Below, in pieces: positions 26,982 through 36,149 of a DNA stretch of 64,000 nt. Position 1 is the stretch's first letter. Every line of letters starts with the position of its first letter. The translations under genes were made by a program, and so were the position numbers. Source of the stretch: Microbacterium sp. 1.5R (GTDB lineage: Bacteria > Actinomycetota > Actinomycetes > Actinomycetales > Microbacteriaceae); contig NZ_CP018151.1 in the NCBI RefSeq assembly GCF_001889265.1, positions 310,001 to 374,000 of the forward strand, read 5' to 3'. The notes below the pieces were generated by a model that saw only the letters and a list, made by a program, of their open reading frames with translations, was not told where the DNA came from and did not search any database.

Positions 26982-27776
26982 ATGGACTCCCGGACGCAGG
27001 ACATCGCCCGCCAGACGATCATCATCGCCTCGGCCACCTTCATGCTCATCGCAGCGGCCGTCGGATCCGGTGCCTTCGGTGGCACCTCGGTCAGCGAGCT
27101 GCAGGATGGAGCGCTCTCGGCGCAGGGCTCATACCTCGCGCCGGCCGGCCCCGCCTTCTCGATCTGGTCGCTGATCTACATCGGCCTCATCGCCTACACG
27201 GTGTGGCAGGCGCTCCCGGCGCAGCGGGCGGATGAGCGCCAGCGAGCTGTCGGCGGATGGATCGCCGCGTCGATGATCCTCAACGGGCTCTGGCTCGTGA
27301 CGGCGCAGTTCCTGTCGCTGCCGCTGACGGTCATCGTGATCGCCCTGCTGCTCGCGACCCTCGCTCGCGTCATCGTGATCCTCGGCCGCAGCCGTGCCCG
27401 CACCTGGCCCGAGCGCATCGTCGTCGACGGCGCGAACGGCCTGCACTTCGGCTGGGTCACCATCGCGACCGTCGCGAACACCACTGCCTGGCTCACGCAG
27501 ATCGCGCCCGAGAGCTGGGCTGATCAGGCCGAGATCTGGGCGGTCGCCGTGCTCGCCGTCGTGCTCGTGATCGGGGTTGCCAGCGCCCTCGTCACCAAGC
27601 GCATCGCCCCTGCCCTCGCGACCGCATGGGGTCTCGGATGGCTCGCCGTCGGTCGTCTGACCGGCGAACCCGAGAGCACCGTGACCGCGATCGCCGCGAT
27701 CATCGTCGCGGTCGCCCTCGTCGCCGCGGGTGTCTGGGGAGTGCTGCGCCGCCCTCGCGCCGACATCGCGCTCTGA
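26982..27776 (+). CDS. TspO/MBR-related membrane protein
   Basis: 264-residue protein with seven to eight hydrophobic segments. The stretch LAPAGPAFSIWSLIYIGLIAYTVWQ (about residues 48-72 of this start) and a later NGLHFGWVTIATVANTTAWL match the extended TspO/MBR-like family, which is longer than the 160-residue classical TspO. Family members bind tetrapyrroles or lipophilic ligands; the ligand here is unknown. ATG 26982 is used; ATG 26925 is an alternative that adds 19 non-hydrophobic residues. An 86-bp inverted element follows the stop. Confidence 0.7.
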   Translation: MDSRTQDIARQTIIIASATFMLIAAAVGSGAFGGTSVSELQDGALSAQGSYLAPAGPAFSIWSLIYIGLIAYTVWQALPAQRADERQRAVGGWIAASMILNGLWLVTAQFLSLPLTVIVIALLLATLARVIVILGRSRARTWPERIVVDGANGLHFGWVTIATVANTTAWLTQIAPESWADQAEIWAVAVLAVVLVIGVASALVTKRIAPALATAWGLGWLAVGRLTGEPESTVTAIAAIIVAVALVAAGVWGVLRRPRADIAL

Positions 27777-27793
27777 TTCAGCGCTCGGTCGGC

Positions 27794-27879
27794 GTTCACA
27801 ACTCAGCACAGATCGTGCGTGCGACGAGGTGAACCCGCCGATTCCGTCGGTTGACAGCAGCTCATGCTGAGTTGTGAAC
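27794..27879. repeat. 86-bp inverted-repeat element, copy A
   Basis: Terminal arms GTTCACAACTCAGCA (27794-27808) and TGCTGAGTTGTGAAC (27865-27879) are perfect 15-base complements, separated by 56 bases. A second copy of identical total length lies at 59748-59833. It sits between the convergent TspO-like and kdpE genes. Confidence 0.88.
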
Positions 27880-27907
27880 CGAGAATGACGAGAACGGCAG
27901 ACCTGGC

Positions 27908-28579
27908 TCAGAGCACGAGACGGTAGCCCATGCCCGACTCCGTGAGCAGGTGCACCGGTGCGCTCGGCTCGGCCTCGAGCTTCTTGCGCAACTGCGACAT
28001 GTACAGCCGCAGGTAGCCCGAGTCGGACACCTGTTCGCTGCCCCAGATCTCCTTGAGCAGGTCCTGCCGGGTGACCAGGGCTCCGGGATGCCGGGCGAGG
28101 TGCTCGAGCATGCGCCATTCGGTCGGTGTCAGGTGCACGCGCGCACCCGCCCGGGTGACCGTCTTCGTCGCGAGGTCGACCACCACATCGCCGAATCCGA
28201 CGGTGGATTCCCCGCCCGCGGGCACCGCCCGACGAGACAGCGCCCGCAGCCGCGCGAGCAGCTCGTCGACCTGGAAGGGCTTGGTGACGAAGTCGTCGGC
28301 TCCGGCATCCAGGGCCTCGACCTTGTCGGCGGACCCGGTGCGACCCGACACGACGATGATCGGCACGGTCGTCCAGCCGCGCAGCGCCTGGATCACCTCG
28401 ATGCCGTCGAGCCGCGGCATGCCGAGGTCGAGCATGATGAGGTCGGGGTGAGTCTGTGCGGCGACGGCCACGGCGGCCGCGCCGTCGGGCGCGACCACCA
28501 CCTCGTACCCGTGGGCGGCGAGGGTGATGCGCAGTGCGCGCACCATCTGCGGGTCGTCGTCGGCGATGAGGAGCTTCAC
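27908..28579 (-). CDS. kdpE: response regulator KdpE
   Basis: 223-residue OmpR-type response regulator for the potassium-transport operon. Receiver domain: acidic pair in IADDDPQ, phospho-acceptor Asp in LIMLDLGMP near residue 51, conserved Lys in TKPF near 101; winged-helix DNA-binding domain ends in MGYRLVL. The GTG start at 28579 overlaps the kdpD stop (GTGA). Last gene of the kdpFABCDE series; its targets may be the direct repeats at 35834-35877. Confidence 0.93.
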   Translation of the reverse strand: MKLLIADDDPQMVRALRITLAAHGYEVVVAPDGAAAVAVAAQTHPDLIMLDLGMPRLDGIEVIQALRGWTTVPIIVVSGRTGSADKVEALDAGADDFVTKPFQVDELLARLRALSRRAVPAGGESTVGFGDVVVDLATKTVTRAGARVHLTPTEWRMLEHLARHPGALVTRQDLLKEIWGSEQVSDSGYLRLYMSQLRKKLEAEPSAPVHLLTESGMGYRLVL

Positions 28580-31113
28580 TCCGTCTCCTCCTGCATGATG
28601 TCGGGCTCTGCTGCGAGGGGCAGCGAGATGACCATGGTGAGTCCACCGCCGGGGGTGTCCTCGGGTGTCAGGGTACCGCCCATGCCCTCGGCGAATCCGC
28701 GCGAGAGGGCGAGGCCGAGGCCGAGGCCGGTGGTGTTGTCGGTGTCGCCGAGGCGCTGGAACGGCTGGAAGATCTCGTCGCGCTTCTCGGCGGGAACGCC
28801 GGCACCGCGGTCGATGATGCGGATCTCGGCGTGGTCGCCGATCGTGCTCGTCGAGACGATCACCCGGCTGTCGGCGGGCGCGTGACGGTGGGCGTTCGCG
28901 ATGACGTTGACGAGCACTCGCTGCAGCAGCACCGGGTCGGCCGACACGGCGGGCAGCCGGGCATCGAGCGCGAGCTCGACATCCGACGGCCCGAGGCCGA
29001 GCTCGTCGACGGCAGCGAGCACGGGGCCCGCGACATCGAGCCGCATGGTCGAGACGGCGAGCACTCCGGCCTGCACCCGGCTGACGTCGAGCAGGTCGGT
29101 CACGAGCGACGACAGGGTCGCGAGGCTCTCGTCGGCGGTCGCGAGCAGCTCTTCCCGATCGGATGCCGACAGCGCGTGCGCCCCGCGGAGTCCGCCGATC
29201 GCGGCGACGGCTGAGGCCAGAGGGCGGCGCAGGTCGTGGCTGACCGCCGAGAGCAGGGCGCTGCGCACCTGGTCGGTCTCGGCGAGGGCAGCGACCTCGC
29301 GCGCCGTGGCACGCAGGTCGGTGTGCTCGATGGCCGCCGCCAGCTGCGCGACGATCGCGTCGAGCAGGCGTCGGGCGGGGGTGTCGAGGGGTTCGCCGTG
29401 CAGCTCGAGCACGGCGGGTGCCGATCCTCCGGCACCGACCGGGATGGTCGTGGCGCGTCCGTCGGGCACGGGTTCGCCGTCGCTGGCGAGCACCTCGCCG
29501 TCGGCGGTGAGCAGGCGGACGCCGGTGAGTCCGAACGCCTCGCGCGTGCGGCTGACGAGGGCGAGCACCGCGTTGTCGCCGCGCAGCACGTTGCCGGCCA
29601 CGGCCGCGAGCAGCTCTGCTTCCGCGGCGGCGCGCTGGGCGGTGCGGGCTCGTCGGGCGGCCTGGTCGACGATGATGCTGACGAGGATGGCGATGGTCAC
29701 ATACAGCGCGAGGGCGAGCACGTGCAGCGGGTGCGCGATCGTGATGGTGAAGAGCGGGGCGACGAACAGGAAGTCGAGGGTGATGCCCGACAGCACCGCC
29801 GCGAAGACGGCAGGCCGCACGCCTCCCACCAGGGCCACGATCACGACGAGCAGCTGGAAGGCCAGCACTTCGACCGTGATCGACTCGGGGCTGCGGAACG
29901 CGAACATCGCCCACGAGAGCAGCGGGCCGACGACGAGCGCCAGTGCGAACCCGAGCGCTTGACGCCGCCAGCCGAGGGCGCCGCCGGTGATGCGGGGGAG
30001 TGCGACGCGGCCGCCCGCGGCGGCGTGAGTGACGATGTGCACGTCGATGTCGCCGGAGCGGCGGATGACCTCCGAGCCGATGCCCGGTCCCGTCAGCGCC
30101 GCCGCGAGACGCCCACGCCGGCTGACACCGATCACGAGCTGAGTGGCATCCGCCCCGTGGGCGAACTCGACGAGCGTGCCGGGGATGTCGTCGCCGATGA
30201 TCTGGTGGAAGCTGCCGCCGAGGGATTCGACGAGCGACCGCTGCGCGGCGAGGGCGCCGGGGGTCTCATCGCGCAGCCCGTCCTGCGCGGCGACGTGCAC
30301 GGCGAGCAGTTCGCCGCCAGCCGAGCGTGCGGCGATGCGGGCCCCTCGGCGCAGCAGCGTCTCGCCCTCGGGTCCGCCGGTGAGGGCGACGACCACGCGC
30401 TCGCGCGCCTGCCAGGTGCCCTCGATGCCGTGGTCGGCCCGGTAGCTGCGCAGCGCGCTGTCGACCTCATCGGCGAGCCACAGCAGTGCGAGTTCACGCA
30501 GAGCCGTGAGGTTGCCCAGCCGGAAGTAGTTGGACAGGGCCGCGTCGATCCGCTCCGCCGGATAGACGAGTCCGGCGGAGAGACGGTCGCGCAGCGACTG
30601 CGGTGCCAGGTCGACGACCTCGATCTCGTCGGCGGCGCGCACGACGGCATCCGGGATCGTCTCCTGCTGCGCGATGCCGGTGATCTTCTCGACCACCGCG
30701 TTCAGCGACTCGATGTGCTGCACGTTCACGGTCGTGACGACGTCGATGCCCGCGTCGAGCAGCGCACCGACGTCCTGCCAGCGCTTCGGGTTCTGCGAGC
30801 CGGGGGTGTTGGTATGCGCGAGTTCGTCGACCAGCGCGATCTCGGGTCGGCGTGCGAGCACCGCATCCAGGTCCATCTCGCTGAGCGGCACGCCCCGGTG
30901 CAGATCGGTGCGACGGGGGACCTCGGGAATGCCGATGGTCTGCGCGGCGGTCGCCGCGCGCTCATGCGTCTCGACGATCGCGATCACGACGTCGCGGCCC
31001 TCGTCGAGCAGCCGGCGCCCTTCGACGAGCATCTCGAAGGTCTTGCCGACACCGGGGGCTGCGCCGAGCAGCACGCGGAGTCGGCCGCGCCGCGGCATCC
31101 GCTCTGCCGTCAT
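28576..31113 (-). CDS. kdpD: sensor histidine kinase KdpD
   Basis: 845-residue membrane sensor kinase for K+ limitation or osmotic stress. N-terminal KdpD domain with Walker A GAAPGVGKTFEM (about 17-28) and DELAHTN; a universal-stress-protein-like domain; four clustered transmembrane helices (about residues 390-490); GAF-like region; histidine phosphorylation site in SAVSHDLRRPLAS; N-box NVIANAHRHAP and G-box GLGLGLALSRG. All kinase boxes are intact. Start ATG 31113 overlaps the kdpC stop by one base. Confidence 0.94.
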   Translation of the reverse strand: MTAERMPRRGRLRVLLGAAPGVGKTFEMLVEGRRLLDEGRDVVIAIVETHERAATAAQTIGIPEVPRRTDLHRGVPLSEMDLDAVLARRPEIALVDELAHTNTPGSQNPKRWQDVGALLDAGIDVVTTVNVQHIESLNAVVEKITGIAQQETIPDAVVRAADEIEVVDLAPQSLRDRLSAGLVYPAERIDAALSNYFRLGNLTALRELALLWLADEVDSALRSYRADHGIEGTWQARERVVVALTGGPEGETLLRRGARIAARSAGGELLAVHVAAQDGLRDETPGALAAQRSLVESLGGSFHQIIGDDIPGTLVEFAHGADATQLVIGVSRRGRLAAALTGPGIGSEVIRRSGDIDVHIVTHAAAGGRVALPRITGGALGWRRQALGFALALVVGPLLSWAMFAFRSPESITVEVLAFQLLVVIVALVGGVRPAVFAAVLSGITLDFLFVAPLFTITIAHPLHVLALALYVTIAILVSIIVDQAARRARTAQRAAAEAELLAAVAGNVLRGDNAVLALVSRTREAFGLTGVRLLTADGEVLASDGEPVPDGRATTIPVGAGGSAPAVLELHGEPLDTPARRLLDAIVAQLAAAIEHTDLRATAREVAALAETDQVRSALLSAVSHDLRRPLASAVAAIGGLRGAHALSASDREELLATADESLATLSSLVTDLLDVSRVQAGVLAVSTMRLDVAGPVLAAVDELGLGPSDVELALDARLPAVSADPVLLQRVLVNVIANAHRHAPADSRVIVSTSTIGDHAEIRIIDRGAGVPAEKRDEIFQPFQRLGDTDNTTGLGLGLALSRGFAEGMGGTLTPEDTPGGGLTMVISLPLAAEPDIMQEETE

Positions 31114-31712
31114 CAGCCCTCCTGCTCATCGAGCGCGAGATTGAGTTCGGCGACGTTGATGCGTTCTTCGCCGAGGAATCCCAGATCCCGCCCTTGAATC
31201 CTAGACTCCACGAGGTCGCGCACCTGCTGCGCGGGCAGGTCGCGCTCGGCCGCCACCCGCGGCACCTGCAGCAGCGCGTACGCGACGCTGATGTGCGGGT
31301 CGAGGCCGGATCCGGATGCCGTCACGGCGTCGGCCGGCACAGCAGCCGGGCTCACGCCCTCGCGCTCGGCGATGGCTGCCTGGCGCTCGCCGATCGACGC
31401 GACGAGGTCGGGGTTCTCCGGACCCAGGTTGCTGCCGCTGGACGCGGCTCCGTCGTAGCCGTCACCGGCGGCCGACGGACGCGACTGGAAGTACTCGGGC
31501 AGCGCCTCGCCGTCGGCATCCGTGAACGACTGACCGATCAGCGAGCTGCCCTTGTCATCGCCCAGCGGCGAGCCGTTCGCCTGGAACGGCAGGAGCAGCT
31601 GACCGATGCCGGTGACGACGAGCGTGTAGCCGACGCCGAGCACGAGGGTGAGCACGAGCATCGCGCGGATGGCGACGCCGGTGGTGCGGGCGACGGTGCG
31701 GGAGGAGGACAT
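31113..31712 (-). CDS. kdpC: potassium-transporting ATPase subunit KdpC
   Basis: 199-residue single-span subunit of the KdpFABC K+ pump. One N-terminal helix (AMLVLTLVLGVGYTLVVTGIGQLL) and an extracytoplasmic domain with the family motifs SLIGQSFTDADG, YFQSRPSAAGDGYDG, SGSNLGP and DPHISVAYALLQVPRVA. Lies between kdpB and kdpD. Confidence 0.94.
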   Translation of the reverse strand: MSSSRTVARTTGVAIRAMLVLTLVLGVGYTLVVTGIGQLLLPFQANGSPLGDDKGSSLIGQSFTDADGEALPEYFQSRPSAAGDGYDGAASSGSNLGPENPDLVASIGERQAAIAEREGVSPAAVPADAVTASGSGLDPHISVAYALLQVPRVAAERDLPAQQVRDLVESRIQGRDLGFLGEERINVAELNLALDEQEG

Positions 31713-31753
31713 GGAGTGCCTTTCGATGAGAGAAGGACGAAGACGGACGCCGG

Positions 31754-33898
31754 TCAGAAGCCGGGGATGAGGGTGATGACGAGGTCGATCAGCTTGATAC
31801 CGATGAACGGTGCGATCACTCCGCCGAGGCCGTAGACGAGCAGGTTGCGCTGCAGGATCTGCGAGGCGCTCGCCGGGCGGTACTTCACCCCGCGCAGCGC
31901 GAGCGGGATGAGGAAGACGATCACGATCGCGTTGAAGATGATCGCGCTGGTGACCGCGGACGCCGGCGAGTGCAGCTGCATGATGTTGAGCGCCGCGAGG
32001 CCCGGGAACACCCCCATGAACATCGCCGGGATGATGGCGAAGTACTTGGCGATGTCGTTCGCGAGCGAGAAGGTCGTGAGCGCGCCGCGAGTGATGAGCA
32101 GCTGCTTGCCGATGCGCACGATGTCGATGAGCTTGGTCGGGTCCGAGTCGAGGTCGACCATGTTGCCGGCCTCCTTCGCGGCCGACGTGCCCGTGTTCAT
32201 CGCGACGCCGACGTCGGCCTGGGCGAGAGCGGGGGCGTCGTTCGTGCCGTCGCCCGTCATGGCGACGAGTCGCCCGCCCTCCTGCTCACGCTTGATCAGC
32301 TCGAGCTTCTGCTCGGGTGTCGCCTCGGCGAGGAAGTCGTCGACGCCCGCCTCCTTCGCGATCGCGGCGGCGGTCAGCGGGTTGTCGCCCGTGATCATGA
32401 CCGTGCGGATGCCCATGCTGCGCAGTTCCTCGAACCGCTCGCGCAGGCCGTCTTTCACGATGTCCTTGAGGTGCACGACGCCGAGCACCTCGCCGGATCC
32501 CGCCGGACGCTTCACGGCGACCACCAGCGGGGTGCCGCCGCTCGTGGCCACGCCGTCGACGAGGCCGGCGAGTTCGGCATCCGTGTCGAGCCCGAGCCAG
32601 GCGTCGATCGCCGAGCCTGCGCCCTTGCGGATCTGCGTCCCGTCGGCGAGGTCCAGTCCCGACATGCGGGTCTGCGCGGTGAACGGCACGACCACGGCAT
32701 CCGCCGGCTCGTCGACCCGGATGCCGCGGCTCAGCGCCAGCTCGACGATCGAGGCGCCCTCGGGCGTGGGGTCGGCGAGGGATGAGAGGGCAGCGACACG
32801 CAGCAGCTCGTCGGGGTCGACGCCGCCGAGGCGAAGCACCTCGTGGGCGCGGCGGTTGCCGTAGGTGATGGTGCCGGTCTTGTCGAGCAGCAGCGTCGTG
32901 ACGTCGCCTGCGGCCTCGACGGCGCGGCCCGACATCGCGAGCACGTTGCGCTGCACGAGACGGTCCATGCCGGCGATGCCGATGGCCGAGAGCAGGGCGC
33001 CGATCGTGGTCGGGATCAGGCACACGAGCAGGGCGATCAGCACCGGGATGCTGACGGGCGAGGCCGCATACGAGGCGATCGGGTTGAGCGCGAGCACGAC
33101 CACGACGAACACGATCGACAGGCTCGCGAGCAGGATGTTGAGCGCGATCTCGTTGGGTGTGCGCTGACGGCTGGCGCCCTCGACGAGCGCGATCATGCGG
33201 TCGACGAACGTCTCGCCGGGCTTCGAGGTGATGCGCACGACGATGCGATCCGACAGCACGCGGGTGCCTCCGGTGACAGCGCTGCGGTCACCGCCGGACT
33301 CGCGGATGACCGGGGCGCTCTCGCCGGTGATGGCCGATTCGTCGACGGTCGCGATGCCCGCCACGATGTCGCCATCGCCGGGGACCAACTCGCCGGCCGT
33401 GACGATCACGATGTCGTCGCGCTGCAGCTCGGCCGATGAGACGTCGACCGCCTCGGTGCGCTCGGCCGTGGCATCCGTCGCCGAGTCATAGCGGACGACC
33501 TTGCGGGCCATCGTGCTGGTGCGGGTCTTGCGCAGACTCGCGGCCTGGGCCTTGCCGCGGCCCTCGGCCACGGACTCGGCGACGTTGGCGAACAGCACGG
33601 TCAGCCACAGCCAGATCGCGATGCCCCAGGTGAAGGGTGCGGGCACGGGTGTTCCGCCGGAGTCGGCCGGGCCGCCGAGGAGCGGCTCGGCGATCGCGAG
33701 CACGGTCGTGAATGCGGCACCGACCCAGACGAGGAGCATCACGGGGTTGCGCACGAGCGACGCGGGGTTGAGCTTGCGCAGGGCGCCGGGCAGGGCCTGC
33801 GTCAGCTGTGCCCAGCCGAATGAGCGGGGCGGTGCGGTCGGGGCGGGGGCGGATGCCGCAGCATCCTGCTGTTCCGAGGGCGTGGTGGTGAGGGTCAT
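31754..33898 (-). CDS. kdpB: potassium-transporting ATPase ATP-binding subunit KdpB
   Basis: 714-residue P-type ATPase subunit that energises K+ import. Phosphorylation motif DKTGT in [20 protein letters not shown] in the actuator domain ([10 protein letters not shown]), and the hinge [21 protein letters not shown]; about seven helices. It starts two bases before kdpA's end on the minus strand and is followed by kdpC after a 41-base gap. Confidence 0.96.
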   Translation of the reverse strand: MTLTTTPSEQQDAAASAPAPTAPPRSFGWAQLTQALPGALRKLNPASLVRNPVMLLVWVGAAFTTVLAIAEPLLGGPADSGGTPVPAPFTWGIAIWLWLTVLFANVAESVAEGRGKAQAASLRKTRTSTMARKVVRYDSATDATAERTEAVDVSSAELQRDDIVIVTAGELVPGDGDIVAGIATVDESAITGESAPVIRESGGDRSAVTGGTRVLSDRIVVRITSKPGETFVDRMIALVEGASRQRTPNEIALNILLASLSIVFVVVVLALNPIASYAASPVSIPVLIALLVCLIPTTIGALLSAIGIAGMDRLVQRNVLAMSGRAVEAAGDVTTLLLDKTGTITYGNRRAHEVLRLGGVDPDELLRVAALSSLADPTPEGASIVELALSRGIRVDEPADAVVVPFTAQTRMSGLDLADGTQIRKGAGSAIDAWLGLDTDAELAGLVDGVATSGGTPLVVAVKRPAGSGEVLGVVHLKDIVKDGLRERFEELRSMGIRTVMITGDNPLTAAAIAKEAGVDDFLAEATPEQKLELIKREQEGGRLVAMTGDGTNDAPALAQADVGVAMNTGTSAAKEAGNMVDLDSDPTKLIDIVRIGKQLLITRGALTTFSLANDIAKYFAIIPAMFMGVFPGLAALNIMQLHSPASAVTSAIIFNAIVIVFLIPLALRGVKYRPASASQILQRNLLVYGLGGVIAPFIGIKLIDLVITLIPGF

Positions 33899-33899
33899 G

Positions 33900-35585
33900 T
33901 CAGACGAGTCCTTCAGCGAGGGGTCCCAGTGCGAGCACGGGGAAGTAGGTGAGTGCTGTGATGATGACCGCGACGGCGGCGAGGAGCCCGACGAACTGCG
34001 GCCGGTGCGTGGGCAGCGTTCCGGTGTTCTCCGGCACGCGCTGCTGTGCGGCGAAGGATCCGGCCAGGGCCAGCACGAGCACGATCGGAAGGAACCGGCC
34101 GAGCAGCATCGCGATGCCCAGTGCGGTGTTGAACCACGGGGTGTTCGCGGTGAGGCCGGCGAAGGCCGAGCCGTTGTTGTTCGACGCCGAGGTGAAGGCG
34201 TAGAGCACCTCGCTCATGCCGTGCACGCCGGGGTTGAGGATGCTGGTCGCCTCGACGTCGGCGCGGATGCCGGGGATCGCGAAGCTCAGGGCCGTGCCGA
34301 CAAGAACGAGGGTGGGCGTCACGAGGATGTAGAGGCTCGCGAGCTTGATCTCCTTCGGGCCGATGCGCTTGCCGAGGTATTCGGGGGTGCGGCCCACCAG
34401 CAGTCCGCCGACGAACACCGCGATGATCGCGAGCACGAGCATGCCGTAGAGGCCGGAGCCGACGCCGCCGGGGGCGACCTCGCCGAGCATCATGTTGAGC
34501 ATCGGCATCATGCCGCCGAGTGCCGTGTACGAGTCGTGCATCGAGTTGACGGCGCCGGTCGACGTCAGGGTGCTGGCGCTGCCGAACAGGGTCGAGCCGA
34601 GGATGCCGAAGCGCACCTCCTTGCCCTCCATCGCCGCACCCGCGAGTTCCGGAGCGCTGCCGCGGCCGGCGAGTTCGAGAGCCGAGAGCGCGAAAGTCGA
34701 GATCAGGAAGATCGTTCCCATCACGGCGGCGATCGCATAGCCCTGGCGGTTGTCGCCGATCATGCGACCGAACGTGCGGGGGAGTGAGAACGGGATCACG
34801 AGGATCAGCAGGATCTGCAGCAGGCTGGTCCAGCCGGTCGGGTTCTCGAACGGATGCGCCGAGTTGGCGTTGAAGAAGCCGCCGCCGTTCGTGCCGAGCA
34901 GCTTGATGGCCTCCTGCGAGGCGACCGGCCCGCCCGGGATGGTCTGCGTGCCGCCCGAGACCGTGGTCACATCCGTGAAGCCGGCGAAGTTCTGCACCAC
35001 GCCGCCCGCGATCAGGGCGATCGCGCCGAGCAGGGCGATCGGAAGCAGGATGCGTCCGAGTCCGCGGATCAGGTCGACCCAGAAGTTGCCGATCGTCGTC
35101 GAGCCACGGCGAGCGAAGCCGCGGATCAGAGCGATCGCGACGGCGAGGCCCACGGCTGCCGAGACGAAGTTCTGCACCGTGAGGCCCGCGAGCTGCACGG
35201 TGTAGCCCATGGTCTGCTCGGGCGAGTACGACTGCCAGTTGGTGTTCGCGACGAATGACGCCGCGGTGTTGAACGCGAGCCCTTCGGGCACGGCCGGGAG
35301 TCCGAGCGACTCGGGCAGGAAGCCCTGCAGACGCTGCAGCCCGTAGACGAGCAGCAGACCGACCACCGAGAAAGCGAGCACGCTGCGGGCATAGGCCCGC
35401 CAGGTCTGCTCGGATGCCGGGTCGACGCCGATCAGTCGGTACAGGCCGCGCTCGGCCTTCAGGTCGCGCGGGGTGCTGAAGACGTGGGCCATGTAGTCGC
35501 CCACCGGGCGGTACAGCAGCACGAGGGCGATGATGAGGACGGCGGCCTGCAGGACGCCGAACCAGATGTCGGCACCCGCGCCCAT
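33900..35585 (-). CDS. kdpA: potassium-transporting ATPase K+-binding subunit KdpA
   Basis: 561-residue channel-like subunit with about ten helices and four selectivity-filter-like loops, for example [18 protein letters not shown] and [19 protein letters not shown] 35585 overlaps the stop of kdpF by one base and gives the usual N-terminus at the first helix; the longer reading to 35699 is the shadow of kdpF and the upstream peptide in another frame. Confidence 0.95.
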   Translation of the reverse strand: MGAGADIWFGVLQAAVLIIALVLLYRPVGDYMAHVFSTPRDLKAERGLYRLIGVDPASEQTWRAYARSVLAFSVVGLLLVYGLQRLQGFLPESLGLPAVPEGLAFNTAASFVANTNWQSYSPEQTMGYTVQLAGLTVQNFVSAAVGLAVAIALIRGFARRGSTTIGNFWVDLIRGLGRILLPIALLGAIALIAGGVVQNFAGFTDVTTVSGGTQTIPGGPVASQEAIKLLGTNGGGFFNANSAHPFENPTGWTSLLQILLILVIPFSLPRTFGRMIGDNRQGYAIAAVMGTIFLISTFALSALELAGRGSAPELAGAAMEGKEVRFGILGSTLFGSASTLTSTGAVNSMHDSYTALGGMMPMLNMMLGEVAPGGVGSGLYGMLVLAIIAVFVGGLLVGRTPEYLGKRIGPKEIKLASLYILVTPTLVLVGTALSFAIPGIRADVEATSILNPGVHGMSEVLYAFTSASNNNGSAFAGLTANTPWFNTALGIAMLLGRFLPIVLVLALAGSFAAQQRVPENTGTLPTHRPQFVGLLAAVAVIITALTYFPVLALGPLAEGLV

Positions 35586-35674
35586 CAGAACTTCTCCGGG
35601 GCGACGAGAGCCACCACGAGGTAGACGACGGCGGCCACGGCGAGGGCGGCGGCGATGATCTCGAAGACGCTCAC
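35585..35674 (-). CDS. kdpF: potassium-transporting ATPase subunit KdpF
   Basis: 29-residue single-helix peptide beginning [20 protein letters not shown] and ending in VALVAPEKF, the classical KdpF sequence; it stabilises the KdpABC complex. GTG 35674 has an AAGGGGG site upstream, and the gene overlaps kdpA by one base. Too short for most gene finders. Confidence 0.93.
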   Translation of the reverse strand: MSVFEIIAAALAVAAVVYLVVALVAPEKF

Positions 35675-35787
35675 AGTCGTTCCACCCCCTTCGCGACAAG
35701 AGAGACGAGGGCGAACAGCGCGAGAGTCAGCGCGATGTAGATGATGTCGAGCACGAGACTCGATACAACTCCCGTGCGGACCGGCAT
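35671..35787 (-). CDS. 38-residue membrane peptide upstream of kdpF
   Basis: An open frame from ATG 35787 to TGA 35671-35673 encodes a peptide starting [20 protein letters not shown], with one hydrophobic helix and the charged end AKGVERL. Its stop overlaps the kdpF GTG start (GTGA), the same coupling used in the rest of the operon. A GTG at 35754 would give a shorter form starting at LDIIYIAL. The helix followed by a short basic-acidic tail resembles KdpF in size and type. It may be an extra small subunit or a leader whose translation controls kdpF. Function is inferred from position only. Confidence 0.65.
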   Translation of the reverse strand: MPVRTGVVSSLVLDIIYIALTLALFALVSLVAKGVERL

Positions 35788-35833
35788 ATGGCGATCCTCA
35801 CGCTTTGCCTACGGGGCCGTGCGGGATGCATGC

Positions 35834-35877
35834 GACTTGCTCACATCTCGGGGTCGATCCGACTTTCTCGCATCTCG
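35834..35877 (-). promoter_or_regulatory. direct repeat upstream of kdp operon (candidate KdpE sites)
   Basis: Two 17-base direct repeats GACTTGCTCACATCTCG (35834-35850) and GACTTTCTCGCATCTCG (35861-35877), identical at 15 positions and 27 bases apart. They lie 47-90 bases upstream of the first kdp-operon start codon. OmpR-type regulators bind tandem direct repeats, so KdpE is the natural candidate; the divergent operon at 35931 could also be affected. Confidence 0.5.
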
Positions 35878-35930
35878 TTGTCGCATCCGTCGTTCGTCGT
35901 TCGTGGTTCGGGTAGGAGGTCCCCGATCGG

Positions 35931-36149
35931 GTGGCCTCAGACGCGAGAGGTGCGGTGGTGACTGTGTACAACGACCCGATGGTGGCGAACCTCGTCTACC
36001 GGCTCGAGGCTGAGCACGCCGAGGAGCAGATCGTGCGACGTCGGGAGGCGCTCGAGCATCCTGGTCTGATCCGGCGCCCTTCCCTCCGTGTGCGCGCTCG
36101 CCGCCTCTGGGCGCGCATCTCTTCCGGCGGAAGCGGGGAACCGGGATGA
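35931..36149 (+). CDS. small helical protein upstream of ECF42-type sigma factor
   Basis: 72-residue protein; GTG 35931 has an AGGAGGT site ten bases upstream. Central charged helix YRLEAEHAEEQIVRRREALE, then LIRRPSLRVRARRLWARI and a Gly/Ser tail. No known domain. It overlaps the sigma-factor gene by ATGA (36146-36149), so the two are translationally coupled. The layout matches the small protein at 5172: a P-x-[LV]-A segment, acidic helix, RRR, L[IV]RR and VRxRL. It might modulate the sigma factor, but nothing proves this. Confidence 0.7.
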   Translation: MASDARGAVVTVYNDPMVANLVYRLEAEHAEEQIVRRREALEHPGLIRRPSLRVRARRLWARISSGGSGEPG

